Origin: an uncultured Clostridia bacterium | GTDB taxonomy: Bacteria; Bacillota; Clostridia; Oscillospirales; Oscillospiraceae | Reading direction: 5' to 3' | Assembly (NCBI GenBank): GCA_937894515.1 | Contig: CALCRH010000223.1 | Coordinates: 1-64,000 of the forward strand | DNA length: 64,000 bases | Part shown: positions 43,558-53,533 of the stretch, one piece after another | How positions within the stretch are numbered: position 1 is the stretch's first letter | Layout of the letters: the number at the start of each line of letters is the position of its first letter | The notes under the pieces: model-generated | What the model was told of the DNA's origin: nothing | The model's database searches: none | The model's input: the letters and a program-made list of their open reading frames with translations, nothing else | Translations under genes and position numbers: made by a program

Positions 43558-44943
43558 ATGACTTTACAGGATTATTTGAAGTCCATTCAGAATAAAAGTG
43601 TGGCGGTGATCGGTATTGGCGTCAGCAACACGCCGCTGATCCGCCTGCTGTTGGAGCACGACATTGATTTGACAGCCTGTGATAAGCGAAGCCGGGAAGA
43701 TCTGGGAGAGCTGGGCAACGAACTGGAGGCAAAAGGCTGCAAATTGCAGTTGGGAGCAGACTATTTGCAGGGGTTGAAACAGGACATCATTTTCCGCACC
43801 CCTGGGCTGCGTCCCGACATGCCGGAATTACTGGCCGCCATCGAGCAGGGGAGTATACTGACCTCGGAGATGGAAATCTTTTTTGAGGTTTGCCCTTGTC
43901 CCATTATCGCTGTAACCGGATCTGATGGCAAAACAACTACCACCACAATTATTGCCGAACTACTGAAAGCAGCCGGGAACACCGTCCATGTGGGCGGGAA
44001 TATCGGAAATCCACTGTTGTGCGAGGCGGATAACATGCAATCGGGTGATTATGCTGTGTTGGAGCTATCCTCGTTTCAGCTTATGACCATGAAACGCTCG
44101 CCCCATATCGCGGTGGTGACAAATCTGGCGCCCAATCATCTGGATATGCACCACGGCATGGAGGAGTATGTGGCCTCCAAGGAAAATATCTTCCGGTATC
44201 AAAGTGCCGCCGATATAGCCATTTTTAATCTGGACAATGAGATCACCAGGGGGCAGTCTGGCTGTGCTGTGGGGAAAGTACTGCAATTCAGCCGCAAGGA
44301 GGAACCCCGGGAGGGCGTTTTCCTGCGGGGTGAGGACATCATTGTTCGAAAAAACGGCAGGGAGCGCAAGCTGATGACGACTGTCGATATCCGCATTCCC
44401 GGCGTGCACAACGTGGAGAATTACATGGCGGCTATCGCGGCGGTGGACGGCTTGGTGCCGGATGAGGTAATTGTGAAGTTTGCCCGGGAGTTCGGCGGGG
44501 TGGAACACCGCATCGAGTGGGTGCGTACCTATCACGGCGTGAAGTTCTACAACGACTCTATCGCGTCCAGCCCCAGCCGCTGTATCGCGGGATTGCGGTC
44601 TTTTAAGCAGAAGGTGATCCTGATCGCAGGCGGCTATGACAAGCATATACCTTTTGACGTGCTGGGGCCGGAAGTAGTGGAGCACGTGAAGCTGCTGGTG
44701 CTGTGCGGCGCTACGGCGGATCAGATCCGTGCCGCGGTGGAAAACGCGCCGACCTATCGGGAGGGGTTCCCGAAAATCGTGGAAGTGACGCCATTCGAAA
44801 AGGCGGTGGAGACCGCCCGCGATATGGCGGAGGAGGGCGACATTGTGACCCTTTCCCCGGCGTGTGCGGCATTCGATCAGTTCAAGAATTTTATGGTGCG
44901 GGGCAAGACCTTCAAGGCCATCGTGAACGGCTGGGAGGAATAA
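43558..44943 (+). CDS. murD: UDP-N-acetylmuramoyl-L-alanine--D-glutamate ligase
   Basis: Adds D-Glu to the peptidoglycan precursor in the cytoplasm. ATP-binding VTGSDGKTTTT near 120-130, SSFQL, NHLDMHHGMEEY and HRIEWVRTYHGVKFYNDSIASSP are MurD hallmarks, and the C-terminal FDQFKNFMVRGKTF is typical. 461 residues. It stands outside a dcw cluster here, in front of a sporulation gene and ligA. RBS GAAGGAGA at 43543-43550. Confidence 0.94.
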   Translation: MTLQDYLKSIQNKSVAVIGIGVSNTPLIRLLLEHDIDLTACDKRSREDLGELGNELEAKGCKLQLGADYLQGLKQDIIFRTPGLRPDMPELLAAIEQGSILTSEMEIFFEVCPCPIIAVTGSDGKTTTTTIIAELLKAAGNTVHVGGNIGNPLLCEADNMQSGDYAVLELSSFQLMTMKRSPHIAVVTNLAPNHLDMHHGMEEYVASKENIFRYQSAADIAIFNLDNEITRGQSGCAVGKVLQFSRKEEPREGVFLRGEDIIVRKNGRERKLMTTVDIRIPGVHNVENYMAAIAAVDGLVPDEVIVKFAREFGGVEHRIEWVRTYHGVKFYNDSIASSPSRCIAGLRSFKQKVILIAGGYDKHIPFDVLGPEVVEHVKLLVLCGATADQIRAAVENAPTYREGFPKIVEVTPFEKAVETARDMAEEGDIVTLSPACAAFDQFKNFMVRGKTFKAIVNGWEE

Positions 44944-44986
44944 GGAAAAGCCAACATTGCATAGGTTCTTTCGAGGGGGAATTGCC

Positions 44987-45682
44987 TTGGAAGAGCTGCG
45001 ATATGTGCGATTGGGCCGCGGCCAGCGAAAGCTGATCTGGCTGGGAATACTGCTCGTTTTGCTGTTGGTGGTGACAGTTGTTGTGCTGCGGCACCTGAAA
45101 CCGCTGCTGACAAGTCTCGCCACGGCGAGGGTATCCAATACGGTGAACCGTATTGTGGTGGCGGCGGTGGACGACGCCGTGGTATCCGGTAGGATCAACT
45201 ATGATGCGCTGGTGAGTTTTGAGAAAGACGACAGCGGCCGGGTGACAGCCCTGCGGAGCAATATGGCAGAGGCAAACCGCTTGCAGACGGCCATCTGCGA
45301 CGATATTTTGCAGCGGCTTTCTGAGGTATCCACCAGCGAACTGCGTATCCCCATCGGAACGCTGACAGGCGTGGCGATTTTGGCAGGACGCGGCCCGACC
45401 CTGTGCGTGCGGATGCAGACGGTGGGCAGCAGTAGTGCGGCGTTCCGCAACGAGTTTTCTGCGGCGGGGATCAACCAGACCAAGCACCAGATACTATTGG
45501 ACGTAGATGTAAACGTGAGCATTCTGCTGCCCGGTTTCTCGGCCTATACTACGGTATCCAATGTAATCACCGTGGCGGAGACGGTGATCGTGGGCAGCGT
45601 GCCCCAGACCTATACCTATTTCAGCGCCGGTGAAGACGTGATTGACAACGCGGCGCAGGAGTACATCATGAACAACGGATAA
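44987..45682 (+). CDS. yunB: Sporulation protein YunB
   Basis: One N-terminal membrane helix (about 18-40) is followed by a body with ATARVSNTVNRIVVAAVDDAV, LRSNMAEANRLQTAI and the C-terminal PQTYTYFSAGEDVIDNAAQEYIMN, which match YunB, a mother-cell sporulation protein of unknown biochemical role. TTG 44987 is chosen because GAGGGGG lies at 44973-44979; TTG 44957 is in frame and possible, giving ten more residues. 231 residues. Confidence 0.82.
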   Translation: MEELRYVRLGRGQRKLIWLGILLVLLLVVTVVVLRHLKPLLTSLATARVSNTVNRIVVAAVDDAVVSGRINYDALVSFEKDDSGRVTALRSNMAEANRLQTAICDDILQRLSEVSTSELRIPIGTLTGVAILAGRGPTLCVRMQTVGSSSAAFRNEFSAAGINQTKHQILLDVDVNVSILLPGFSAYTTVSNVITVAETVIVGSVPQTYTYFSAGEDVIDNAAQEYIMNNG

Positions 45683-45693
45683 AGGGTGAGAAG

Positions 45694-47667
45694 ATGGAGT
45701 ATCAGCAGGAAATCAGAGAATTGCGGGAACAACTGAATGAGGCGGCGCGGCTTTACTATGTGCTGGATGCGCCGACCATGTCCGACTACGACTATGACCA
45801 CCTGTACCGCCGTTTACAGGAGCTGGAAGCGGCACATCCGGAGGAGATCACGGCGGATTCCCCCACCCAGCGTGTGGGGGATAAGACCCTCAACGACTTT
45901 GCAGAGGTACGGCATGAGGTGCCGCTGGAGAGTCTGGAGGACGTGTTCAACAGTGACGAGGTGTGCCAGTTCCTCGAAAAAGTGGACGGGAATCTGGAGA
46001 GCGCCGCGTACAGCGTGGAGCCGAAGGTGGACGGACTGAGCGTGGCGGTGGAGTACCGAAACGGCGTCTTTTTCCGCGGCGCTACCCGCGGCGACGGTCG
46101 AGTGGGGGAGGACGTGACGGAGAATATCCGTACTATCAAGTCCTTGCCCAAGACTTTGCCGGAAAAGCTGCCGCGGCTCATCGTGCGGGGTGAGGTCTAT
46201 ATGGCCCGGGATGTATTTGAGGAGCTGAACGGTCTGCTGGAAATCGAGGGAAAGCCGCTGATGGCCAATCCTCGCAATGCGGCGGCGGGTTCCCTGCGGC
46301 AGAAAGATCCGAAGATCGCGGCACAGCGGAAGCTGGATATTGCCGTGTTCAATTTGCAGCTTGCTGAGGGCAAGGAGTTCACCACCCACACGGAGACCAT
46401 TGAATATCTGACGGAGCAGGGATTCCCCACCATTCCCAACAAGCCCTTACAGGGGAGCGAGGCGATTTTGCAGGAGATCGAACGGCTGGGCGATGAGCGC
46501 ATGGCTTATCCCTTTGATATAGACGGCGCGGTGATCAAACTGAATAACTTGGCAGATCGCACCGTACTGGGCAGTACGGCAAAGTGTCCCAAATGGGCCA
46601 TCGCCTATAAGTATCCGCCGGAGCAGAAGCCGTCAGAGCTGAAAGATATCGTGGTGCAGGTGGGGCGCACAGGTGTATTGACCCCCAAGGCTGTATTGTC
46701 TCCGGTGCGTTTGGCAGGTACTACCGTAACATATGCAACGCTGCACAATCAGGACTTCATTACCCAGAAGGATATTCGTATTGGCGACACGGTGATCGTA
46801 CAAAAAGCCGGCGAGATTATTCCGGAAGTCGTAGAGGTCGTAAAGGAAAAAAGACCGGCAGAGGCACTGCCGTACTATTTGCCGGATACCTGCCCGGTAT
46901 GTGGTGCCCCGGTGAGCCGGGACGAGGACGGTGTGGCGATCCGCTGTACCGGTGCAGAGTGTCCCGCCCAACGCCTACGGTATCTGACCCATTTTGCCAG
47001 CCGGAATGCCATGGATATTGACGGACTTGGCCCGGCGGTGATTAATCAACTGGTGGAGAGCGGTCTGGTCAAGACCGCTGCCGATCTATACGATTTGCGG
47101 GTGCAGGACATTGCCCAATTGGAGCGGATGGGGCAAAAGTCGGCAGAGAATACGGTGAACGCCATTGCAACGTCAAAAGAGAACGATCTGTGGCGGCTGA
47201 TCAATGCGCTGGGGATCCGGCAGGTGGGAGATAAGGCGGCAAAGGTGCTGGCGACCCATTTTGAGACCTTTGTCAGCTTCGCCGCGGCAACGGAGGAGGA
47301 ACTGACCGCCATTGACGATATTGGCGCGGTGACGGCAAGATATATTCGCAGTTGGCTGGAAAATGAACAATCCCGAGATTTGATCGAGCGGCTGAAAAAT
47401 GCAGGTGTGAACATGACCCGTAAAGAGGAAAAGCTTGACAGCCGTTTTGCCGGTATGACCTTTGTCATGACCGGTGCGCTGGAGAAATTCACCCGGGAAG
47501 AAGCACAGGAGATGGTGGAAAAGCGCGGCGGTAAGGCAAGCGGAAGCGTCTCAAAAAAGACCACCTATGTGGTGGCGGGTGAAGCTGCCGGCAGCAAACT
47601 CCGCAAGGCGCAGGAGCTGGGGATTCCCGTATTGACAGAGGATGAATTTCTGGAATTACTGAAGTGA
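45694..47667 (+). CDS. ligA: NAD+-dependent DNA ligase
   Basis: Seals nicks with NAD+. Adenylated Lys in EPKVDGLSV near 110-118, NPRNAAAGSLRQKDP, zinc site CPVCGAPVSRDEDGVAIRC, the HhH region (IDGLGPAVINQLVESG) and a C-terminal BRCT domain from about 582 (FVMTGALEKFTREEAQEMVE). 657 residues. RBS AGGGTGAGAAG 45684-45691. Confidence 0.97.
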   Translation: MEYQQEIRELREQLNEAARLYYVLDAPTMSDYDYDHLYRRLQELEAAHPEEITADSPTQRVGDKTLNDFAEVRHEVPLESLEDVFNSDEVCQFLEKVDGNLESAAYSVEPKVDGLSVAVEYRNGVFFRGATRGDGRVGEDVTENIRTIKSLPKTLPEKLPRLIVRGEVYMARDVFEELNGLLEIEGKPLMANPRNAAAGSLRQKDPKIAAQRKLDIAVFNLQLAEGKEFTTHTETIEYLTEQGFPTIPNKPLQGSEAILQEIERLGDERMAYPFDIDGAVIKLNNLADRTVLGSTAKCPKWAIAYKYPPEQKPSELKDIVVQVGRTGVLTPKAVLSPVRLAGTTVTYATLHNQDFITQKDIRIGDTVIVQKAGEIIPEVVEVVKEKRPAEALPYYLPDTCPVCGAPVSRDEDGVAIRCTGAECPAQRLRYLTHFASRNAMDIDGLGPAVINQLVESGLVKTAADLYDLRVQDIAQLERMGQKSAENTVNAIATSKENDLWRLINALGIRQVGDKAAKVLATHFETFVSFAAATEEELTAIDDIGAVTARYIRSWLENEQSRDLIERLKNAGVNMTRKEEKLDSRFAGMTFVMTGALEKFTREEAQEMVEKRGGKASGSVSKKTTYVVAGEAAGSKLRKAQELGIPVLTEDEFLELLK

Positions 47668-47673
47668 AATCAA

Positions 47674-47710
47674 GAAACAGCGCGTCATAAGATGCGCTGT
47701 TTCTTTTAAT
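47674..47710 (+). terminator. Rho-independent terminator after ligA
   Basis: GAAACAGCGC / GCGCTGTTTC with a 10-base loop, followed by TTTTAAT. Confidence 0.85.
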
Positions 47711-47743
47711 GAAATTTGTGCAAATAAATACATTGTTTTACCA

Positions 47744-47771
47744 TTGACTTTCACAGATTTAATGCTAAAAT
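47744..47771 (+). promoter_or_regulatory. Likely promoter of nifJ
   Basis: TTGACT at 47744-47749, 16-base spacer and TAAAAT at 47766-47771 with an extended TGn element. Confidence 0.6.
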
Positions 47772-47829
47772 TATAGTGTTGTGTAAAAAATAGAGAAACA
47801 GATTAATATTTTAGAGGAGGAAAACTGAT

Positions 47830-50800
47830 ATGAGCAAGATCATGAAGATCTGCGACGGCAACGAGGCAGCGGCATACGTGGCGTATGCGTTCTCCGAAGT
47901 CGCCGCGATCTACCCCATTACCCCGTCTTCTCCCATGGCCGAGCACGCCGATGAGTGGTCTGCCAAGGGACAGAAGAACATCTTCGGCCAGCAGGTCCGT
48001 CTGGTGGAGATGCAGTCCGAGGCCGGTGCCTGCGGCGCCTGCCACGGTGCGCTGGAAGCCGGTACGCTGGCAACCTCGTTCACCGCTTCTCAGGGCTTGA
48101 TGCTGATGATCCCCACCATGCACCGTATCTCCGGTGAGCGCCTGCCCGGCGTTCTGCACGTAGCAAGCCGTACCGTAGGTACCCACGCATTCTCCATATT
48201 CGGTGATCACTCTGACGTGATGAACTGCCGCCAGACCGGGTTTGCTCTGCTCTCTTCCGGCAGCGTGCAGGAGACCGCCGATCTTGCCGGTGTGGCGCAT
48301 CTGTCCGCCATCAAGGCGCACATTCCGTTCCTGCATTTCTTTGATGGTTTCCGTACCAGCCACGAGATCCAGAAGATCGAGGCGCTGGAGTACAGCGACC
48401 TTGCTAAGCTGGTGGACTACGAGGAACTGGCTAAATTCCGCGCCAATGCGCTGAACCCTGAGGATCCCCGGATGCGTTCTCTGGTGGATAACCCCGATAT
48501 CTACTTCCAGCTCCGTGAGTCCAATAACACCGACTATGCGAAGCTCCCCGATATCGTGGAGAACTACATGGCCCAGATCAGCAAGCTGACCGGCCGGGAG
48601 TATCACCTCTTCAACTACTATGGTGCACCCGATGCCCAGCGGGTCATCGTTGCCATGGGCTCTGTGGCAGGCTGTGCACAGGAAGTGGTGGACTATCTGA
48701 ACGCCAAGGGCGAGAAGGTGGGCTTCCTGCAGGTGCATCTGTTCCGTCCGTTCTCTGCCAAGCACTTGCTTGCTGCCATGCCCAAGACCGTGAAGAAGAT
48801 CGCCGTTCTGGATCGCGTGAAGGAAGCCGGTTCCATCGGTGAGCCTCTGTACGAGGATATCTGCGCCGCCTATATCAACGACAATAGCCGTCCTTTGATC
48901 TATGCCGGTCGTTACGGCCTGAGCAGCAAGGACACCACTCCCGCCCAGATCAAGGCCGTGTTCGATAACCTGAACATGGACGAGCCCAAGAACCACTTTA
49001 CCATCGGTATCGAGGACGATGTGACTCATCTGTCCCTCCCTCTGGGCGCACCTCTCCTGACTGAGCCGGAGGGAACGATTTCCTGCAAGTTCTGGGGTCT
49101 GGGCTCAGACGGTACCGTGGGCGCCAACAAGAACTCCATCAAGATCATCGGCGAAACCACCGATATGTATTGCCAGGCGTACTTTGAATACGATACCAAG
49201 AAGTCCTTCGGTATCACCAAGAGCCACCTGCGCTTCGGCAAGAAGCCCATTTCCTCTACTTATTATGTGAGCAACGCGGACTTCATCGCCTGCCACAACC
49301 AGACCTATCTGACCAAGTACGACATCATCTCTGAGCTGAAGCCCCATGGCAGCTTCCTGCTGAACTGCGAGTGGAGCGAGGACGAGCTGGAGCAGAAGAT
49401 GCCCGGTGAAATTCTGAAATACATCGCGGACAATGATATCAAGTTCTATATCATTGACGCCAACAAGGAGTCCCAGGCACTGGGGCTGGGCAATCGATCC
49501 AATATGGTATTGCAGGCCGCGTTCTTCAAGCTGGCTAAGGTCATCCCTGTGGAGGACGCCGTGGCACACATGAAGGCCGCCGTCAAGAAGACCTACGGCT
49601 TGAAAGGCGATAAAGTGGTCAACATGAACATCGCCGCTGTGGATGCCGGCATCAATGCTCTCGTCGAGGTCAAGGTCAAGCCCGAGTGGAAGAACCTGAC
49701 CGGCGCGGCGCTCAAGCCCGTGGACGAGAGCCTGCCCTACGTCATCAAGAACATTCTGGTGCCCATCAACGCCCAGAAGGGTGACTCTCTGCCTGTTTCC
49801 GCCTTCAAGGGCATGGAGGACGGCACTATGCCGCTGGGTACCTCCCGCTATGAAAAGCGCGGTATCGCCACCCATCTGCCGGTATGGGATGCCACCGAGT
49901 GTTTGCAGTGCAATATGTGCTCTTTCGTCTGCCCCCACGCCGTCATTCGTCCGTTCCTGCTGGATGATGCCGAGACCAAGAATGCGCCTGCCGATATGGT
50001 GCTGACCGATGCCAAGGGTCCCCAGCTCGCCGGCCTCAAGTATACCATGGGCGTCAGCACGCTGGACTGCACCAGCTGCGGCAGCTGCGTTTCTTCCTGT
50101 CCCAAGAGCGGTAAGGCGCTGAAGATGGTGCCCACCAGCGAGGTCTCGCTGGATCAGACCGGCTGGAACTATCTGATGACCGTTCCCGAGAAGAACGACA
50201 AGATCGACAAGTTCACGCTGAAGGGCAGCCAGTTCAAGCAGCCGCTCGTGGAGTTCAACGGTGCCTGCGCCGGCTGCGGCGAGACGCCCTATATCAAGCT
50301 GCTGACCCAGATGTTCGGCGACAAGATGTATCTGGCCAACGCCACCGGCTGCACCCAGGCATGGGGCGCTGCCATGCCCTGCGTTCCTTACTGCAAGAAT
50401 GCTGAGGGCAAGGGTCCTGCCTGGTCCAACTCCCTGTTTGAAAACAACGCCGAGTTCTCCTACGGTATGTGTCTGGCGGTCAAGCAGCTCCGTGCCTGCG
50501 TGACCGGCTATGTCAAGGAACTGGACGCCATGACCAAGGACGCTAACCTCAAGGCTGCTATCGCCAAGTACATGGAGACTTATGAGGATCTGGATGCCAA
50601 CACCCCCGCTGCCGAAGCACTGGTCAAGGTGCTGGAGAACGGTAAGTTCTCCGCAGAGGAGCAGAAGGTCGTTGCTGAAATTCTCCAGCGCAAGAAGGAC
50701 CTCTCCAAGAAGACCATGTGGATGTACGGCGGTGACGGCTGGGCTTACGACATCGGTTACGGCGGTCTGGACCATGTGTTCGCCATGGGCGAGGACGTGA

Positions 50801-51342
50801 ACGTCCTATTGGTGGATACCGAAGTCTATTCCAACACCGGCGGTCAGTCCTCCAAGGCCACTCCCGTTGGTGCTGTGGCGCAGTTCCAGGCCAGCGGCAA
50901 GAAGACCAAGAAGAAGGATCTGGGTCTTTTGATGATGTCCTACGACGACGTGTACGTTGCTCAGTGCTGCATGGGCGCTAATCCCAACCAACTCATCAAG
51001 GCGATCAAAGAGGCCGAAGCCCATAAGGGGCCCTCCATCGTCATCTGCTATGCGCCCTGCATCAACCACGGCATCAAGAAGGGTATGAGCAGTGTTCAGC
51101 AGGAGATGAAGGACGCGGTGGCTTCCGGCTACTGGAATCTGTACCGCTACGATCCCGACACCAAGCACCTGACGCTGGACTCCAAGGAGCCCAGCATGCC
51201 GCTGTACGACTTCATGAAGGGCGAAGTCCGCTATGCCTCTCTGGAGCTGAGCTTCCCCGAAAACGCCAAGACCTTGTTCGCCGAGGCAGAGGAGAATGCC
51301 AAGGCCAAGTACGAGTACTACAAGCGCCGCAGCGAAGATTAA
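47830..51342 (+). CDS. nifJ: Pyruvate:ferredoxin (flavodoxin) oxidoreductase, single-chain
   Basis: Converts pyruvate and CoA to acetyl-CoA, CO2 and reduced ferredoxin. The 1170-residue chain has the pyrimidine-binding domain (YPITPSSPMAEHAD), CoA-binding domain III, two ferredoxin-type clusters (CLQCNMCSFVCPHA near 693 and CTSCGSCVSSCPKSGK near 750), the proximal-cluster cysteines in GACAGCGETPY, and the TPP-binding GDGWAYDIGYGGLDH near 975. Codon use is strongly biased, as expected of an abundant fermentative enzyme. RBS AGAGGAGGA at 47812-47820. Confidence 0.97.
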   Translation: MSKIMKICDGNEAAAYVAYAFSEVAAIYPITPSSPMAEHADEWSAKGQKNIFGQQVRLVEMQSEAGACGACHGALEAGTLATSFTASQGLMLMIPTMHRISGERLPGVLHVASRTVGTHAFSIFGDHSDVMNCRQTGFALLSSGSVQETADLAGVAHLSAIKAHIPFLHFFDGFRTSHEIQKIEALEYSDLAKLVDYEELAKFRANALNPEDPRMRSLVDNPDIYFQLRESNNTDYAKLPDIVENYMAQISKLTGREYHLFNYYGAPDAQRVIVAMGSVAGCAQEVVDYLNAKGEKVGFLQVHLFRPFSAKHLLAAMPKTVKKIAVLDRVKEAGSIGEPLYEDICAAYINDNSRPLIYAGRYGLSSKDTTPAQIKAVFDNLNMDEPKNHFTIGIEDDVTHLSLPLGAPLLTEPEGTISCKFWGLGSDGTVGANKNSIKIIGETTDMYCQAYFEYDTKKSFGITKSHLRFGKKPISSTYYVSNADFIACHNQTYLTKYDIISELKPHGSFLLNCEWSEDELEQKMPGEILKYIADNDIKFYIIDANKESQALGLGNRSNMVLQAAFFKLAKVIPVEDAVAHMKAAVKKTYGLKGDKVVNMNIAAVDAGINALVEVKVKPEWKNLTGAALKPVDESLPYVIKNILVPINAQKGDSLPVSAFKGMEDGTMPLGTSRYEKRGIATHLPVWDATECLQCNMCSFVCPHAVIRPFLLDDAETKNAPADMVLTDAKGPQLAGLKYTMGVSTLDCTSCGSCVSSCPKSGKALKMVPTSEVSLDQTGWNYLMTVPEKNDKIDKFTLKGSQFKQPLVEFNGACAGCGETPYIKLLTQMFGDKMYLANATGCTQAWGAAMPCVPYCKNAEGKGPAWSNSLFENNAEFSYGMCLAVKQLRACVTGYVKELDAMTKDANLKAAIAKYMETYEDLDANTPAAEALVKVLENGKFSAEEQKVVAEILQRKKDLSKKTMWMYGGDGWAYDIGYGGLDHVFAMGEDVNVLLVDTEVYSNTGGQSSKATPVGAVAQFQASGKKTKKKDLGLLMMSYDDVYVAQCCMGANPNQLIKAIKEAEAHKGPSIVICYAPCINHGIKKGMSSVQQEMKDAVASGYWNLYRYDPDTKHLTLDSKEPSMPLYDFMKGEVRYASLELSFPENAKTLFAEAEENAKAKYEYYKRRSED

Positions 51343-51350
51343 AAAGCAAA

Positions 51351-51385
51351 AAATGAGGCAGGCGAAAGCCTGTCTCATTTTTTGT
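51351..51385 (+). terminator. Rho-independent terminator after nifJ
   Basis: AAATGAGGCAGGC-GAAA-GCCTGTCTCATTT followed by TTTGT; GNRA loop. Confidence 0.92.
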
Positions 51386-51437
51386 CTATTCTGCACATAA
51401 AAGGAAATTTTCATGATGATAAGTTCTTGCAATTTCG

Positions 51438-51466
51438 TTGACAAAGGCGTTGGAATGTGATAAAGT
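51438..51466 (+). promoter_or_regulatory. Sigma-A promoter of CoA-transferase 2
   Basis: TTGACA at 51438-51443, 17-base spacer, TAAAGT at 51461-51466. Confidence 0.7.
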
Positions 51467-51511
51467 TAACAAAGTCAATTCATAAACTACGTGGAAAAGG
51501 GGAATCATGTC

Positions 51512-52861
51512 ATGTCAATACCTTTTAACTACGCATACGAATATAAGCGCAAGCTGTGTACACCGGATGAAGCAGCTCGTGTGGTCAAGAGCGGTGACTG
51601 GATCGATATTTCCATGGGCTGCGGTTTTCCCTCGCTGATGGATGAGGCAATTTCCAAGCGCCGTGATGAGCTCTTTGATGTAAAGATTCGCGGTTCTCTG
51701 GTATTCCGTCCCATACAGATGGTGGAATGCGATCCCACCCGCAAGCATTTTCTTTACAATAGCTGGCACTTCAGCGGCTATGAGCGGAAACTCTGTGATA
51801 AAGGACTTTGCAACTTTATCCCCATGGTGTTTCGCAATATCGGCGCCTATTATCACCATTTTTTAACGGTGAATGTGGCCATGATGTGCGTGACACCCAT
51901 GAATGAGCATGGCTATTTTAACTTCTCTGTGGCGAATGCTTATGCCCGCAGCGTTTTGGATAAGGCAGATGTTGTGATTTTGGAGGTCAATGAGCGTTTG
52001 CCTTGGGTTTATGGCGGACAGGATGAGTGCATCCATATTGACGATGTGGACATGATCGTGGAAGGACCGCATGAGCAGCTGCCTAATATTCCGGCAACAG
52101 AGGCCTCTCCCAATGAGATGAAGATTGCCGAATATGTGGTGGAGCACATGGCAGACGGTTCTACGCTGCAGTTGGGCATCGGGTCTCTGCCCAATGCGGT
52201 AGGGCAGATGATTGCCAAGTCCGACCTGCATGACCTGGCTATTCATACGGAGATGCTTTGTGACTCCTATCTGGATATGTACAAGGCAGGGAAGATCACC
52301 AACCGCATGAAAAATCTGGATCGCTATAAGAGCGTATTTGGTTTGGCATTGGGCTCCCAGGATCTTTATGACTGGGTACGTCAAAATCCGGGCGTGGTTA
52401 CATATCCCATTGCCTATTGTAATGATCCCGGCAACATCGGAAAAATTGACAACTTTGTCTCGGTGAATAACTGCATTGAGGTGGATCTATACGGTCAGAT
52501 CTGTGCGGAAACCTCCGGTACTCGTCAGATCAGCGGTACCGGCGGACAGTTGGACTTTTTGGAGGGCGCAGCGCTGTCCCATAACGGAAAAGCCTTTATC
52601 TGCATGACTTCCTCGTTTACTGATAAGAACGGACAAATGAAATCCCGCATCATGCCAACATTGACCCATGGCGATGTGGTTACCGATCCCCGTACGCTGG
52701 CGTATTATATCGTTACGGAATACGGCGGTGTCAATCTGGTAGGCAGCAGCACCTGGGAACGTGCTGAAAAACTGATATCCGTTGCCCACCCGGACTTCCG
52801 CGATGAGCTGATCGCCGATGCTGAGAAGCAGGGAATTTGGGTACGTTCCAACAAGAGATAA
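51512..52861 (+). CDS. Acetyl-CoA:butyrate/4-hydroxybutyrate CoA-transferase family protein (copy 2)
   Basis: A 449-residue paralogue of the protein at 15393, matching it over the whole length. MNEHGYFNFS, LGIGSLPNAVG, IHTEMLCDSYLD (likely catalytic Glu), EVDLYGQICAETSGT and [21 protein letters not shown] are present. LGIGSLPN replaces LGIGGMPN of copy 1 in the CoA-binding loop, suggesting different acyl preference. ATG 51512 follows AAAAGGGGAA; GTG 51491 is less likely. It is transcribed alone from its own promoter next to nifJ, which supplies acetyl-CoA. Confidence 0.88.
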   Translation: MSIPFNYAYEYKRKLCTPDEAARVVKSGDWIDISMGCGFPSLMDEAISKRRDELFDVKIRGSLVFRPIQMVECDPTRKHFLYNSWHFSGYERKLCDKGLCNFIPMVFRNIGAYYHHFLTVNVAMMCVTPMNEHGYFNFSVANAYARSVLDKADVVILEVNERLPWVYGGQDECIHIDDVDMIVEGPHEQLPNIPATEASPNEMKIAEYVVEHMADGSTLQLGIGSLPNAVGQMIAKSDLHDLAIHTEMLCDSYLDMYKAGKITNRMKNLDRYKSVFGLALGSQDLYDWVRQNPGVVTYPIAYCNDPGNIGKIDNFVSVNNCIEVDLYGQICAETSGTRQISGTGGQLDFLEGAALSHNGKAFICMTSSFTDKNGQMKSRIMPTLTHGDVVTDPRTLAYYIVTEYGGVNLVGSSTWERAEKLISVAHPDFRDELIADAEKQGIWVRSNKR

Positions 52862-52863
52862 TC

Positions 52864-52893
52864 AAAAAAGCACCGGTTATCCGGTGCTTTTTT
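52864..52893. terminator. Bidirectional terminator between convergent genes
   Basis: AAAAAAGCACCGG-TTAT-CCGGTGCTTTTTT works in both directions, ending CoA-transferase 2 (+) and the TVP38 gene (-), whose stop overlaps the last bases. Confidence 0.93.
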
Positions 52894-53533
52894 ATTTTTG
52901 CATGACCTTTTTTCGGGTGTATAAGATACCAAAGGTGATCAGCGCAAAATCCACGATCAGTACAGTCCAGAATACCGGAGAACGGATGCTAAAACTGTTA
53001 CCGGCAATGGTGAAACAGATCATGCCGGGAATAATTGCCAACCAGGAGCTGGTAAGATAGCGCCAAAATCCAATATGCAGCATACCAAAAATGACACCCA
53101 AAACCTCCATGCTCAAACCGATCATATGGATGGCAAAACAAGTCACAAAACCGTATTTCTGGGTGGTGCTGAAGTATTTTTGCAGCTTGGGGTGCTTGGC
53201 AAGTAAACTCTCCAAGTTTTGTGTTTTGGTGCTGCTGCCGATACAATAGGAGATCGAAAGTGAGACGGCAGTACCGATCCCGTTAATGATGAGTGCCTGC
53301 CATATCGGGAAAATCAGAGACACAATAATGACCAGAGCATTGTAAAGGATTACGCCGGAAAAACCCTTTACGGCGTAGAGCGCCAGGATCACGGCAACGG
53401 CGAGAATGGGTCGGTGATCTACCAGCTGTGGTATGGTATCCAGATCAATAACACCTGTGAACAGAAGCGTACCGAATAAGGCGGCACACAGGAGCATGAC
53501 AAGGATGGGTGCATAGTCTTTTAATAATTTCAT
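52892..53533 (-). CDS. TVP38/TMEM64 (DedA/SNARE-associated) family membrane protein
   Basis: A 213-residue protein with five to six membrane helices. KGFSGVILYNALVIIVSLIFPIWQALIINGIGTAVSLSISYCIG corresponds to the VTT/SNARE-associated domain (PF09335), including the F-P-x-x-G/A-like turn. Members are linked to lipid scrambling or small-molecule transport. It is the only - strand gene between 1 and 59994. RBS CGAGGAGAA on the - strand, about 53545-53553. Confidence 0.88.
   Translation of the reverse strand: MKLLKDYAPILVMLLCAALFGTLLFTGVIDLDTIPQLVDHRPILAVAVILALYAVKGFSGVILYNALVIIVSLIFPIWQALIINGIGTAVSLSISYCIGSSTKTQNLESLLAKHPKLQKYFSTTQKYGFVTCFAIHMIGLSMEVLGVIFGMLHIGFWRYLTSSWLAIIPGMICFTIAGNSFSIRSPVFWTVLIVDFALITFGILYTRKKVMQK

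Noticed and set aside
44065..45198. 377-codon open frame antisense to murD/yunB
   Set aside because: Spans two certain + strand genes, no RBS and no family resemblance.
49105..50775. 556-codon open frame antisense to nifJ
   Set aside because: It mirrors the strongly biased codons of nifJ, has no RBS or recognisable domain, and nifJ is certain.
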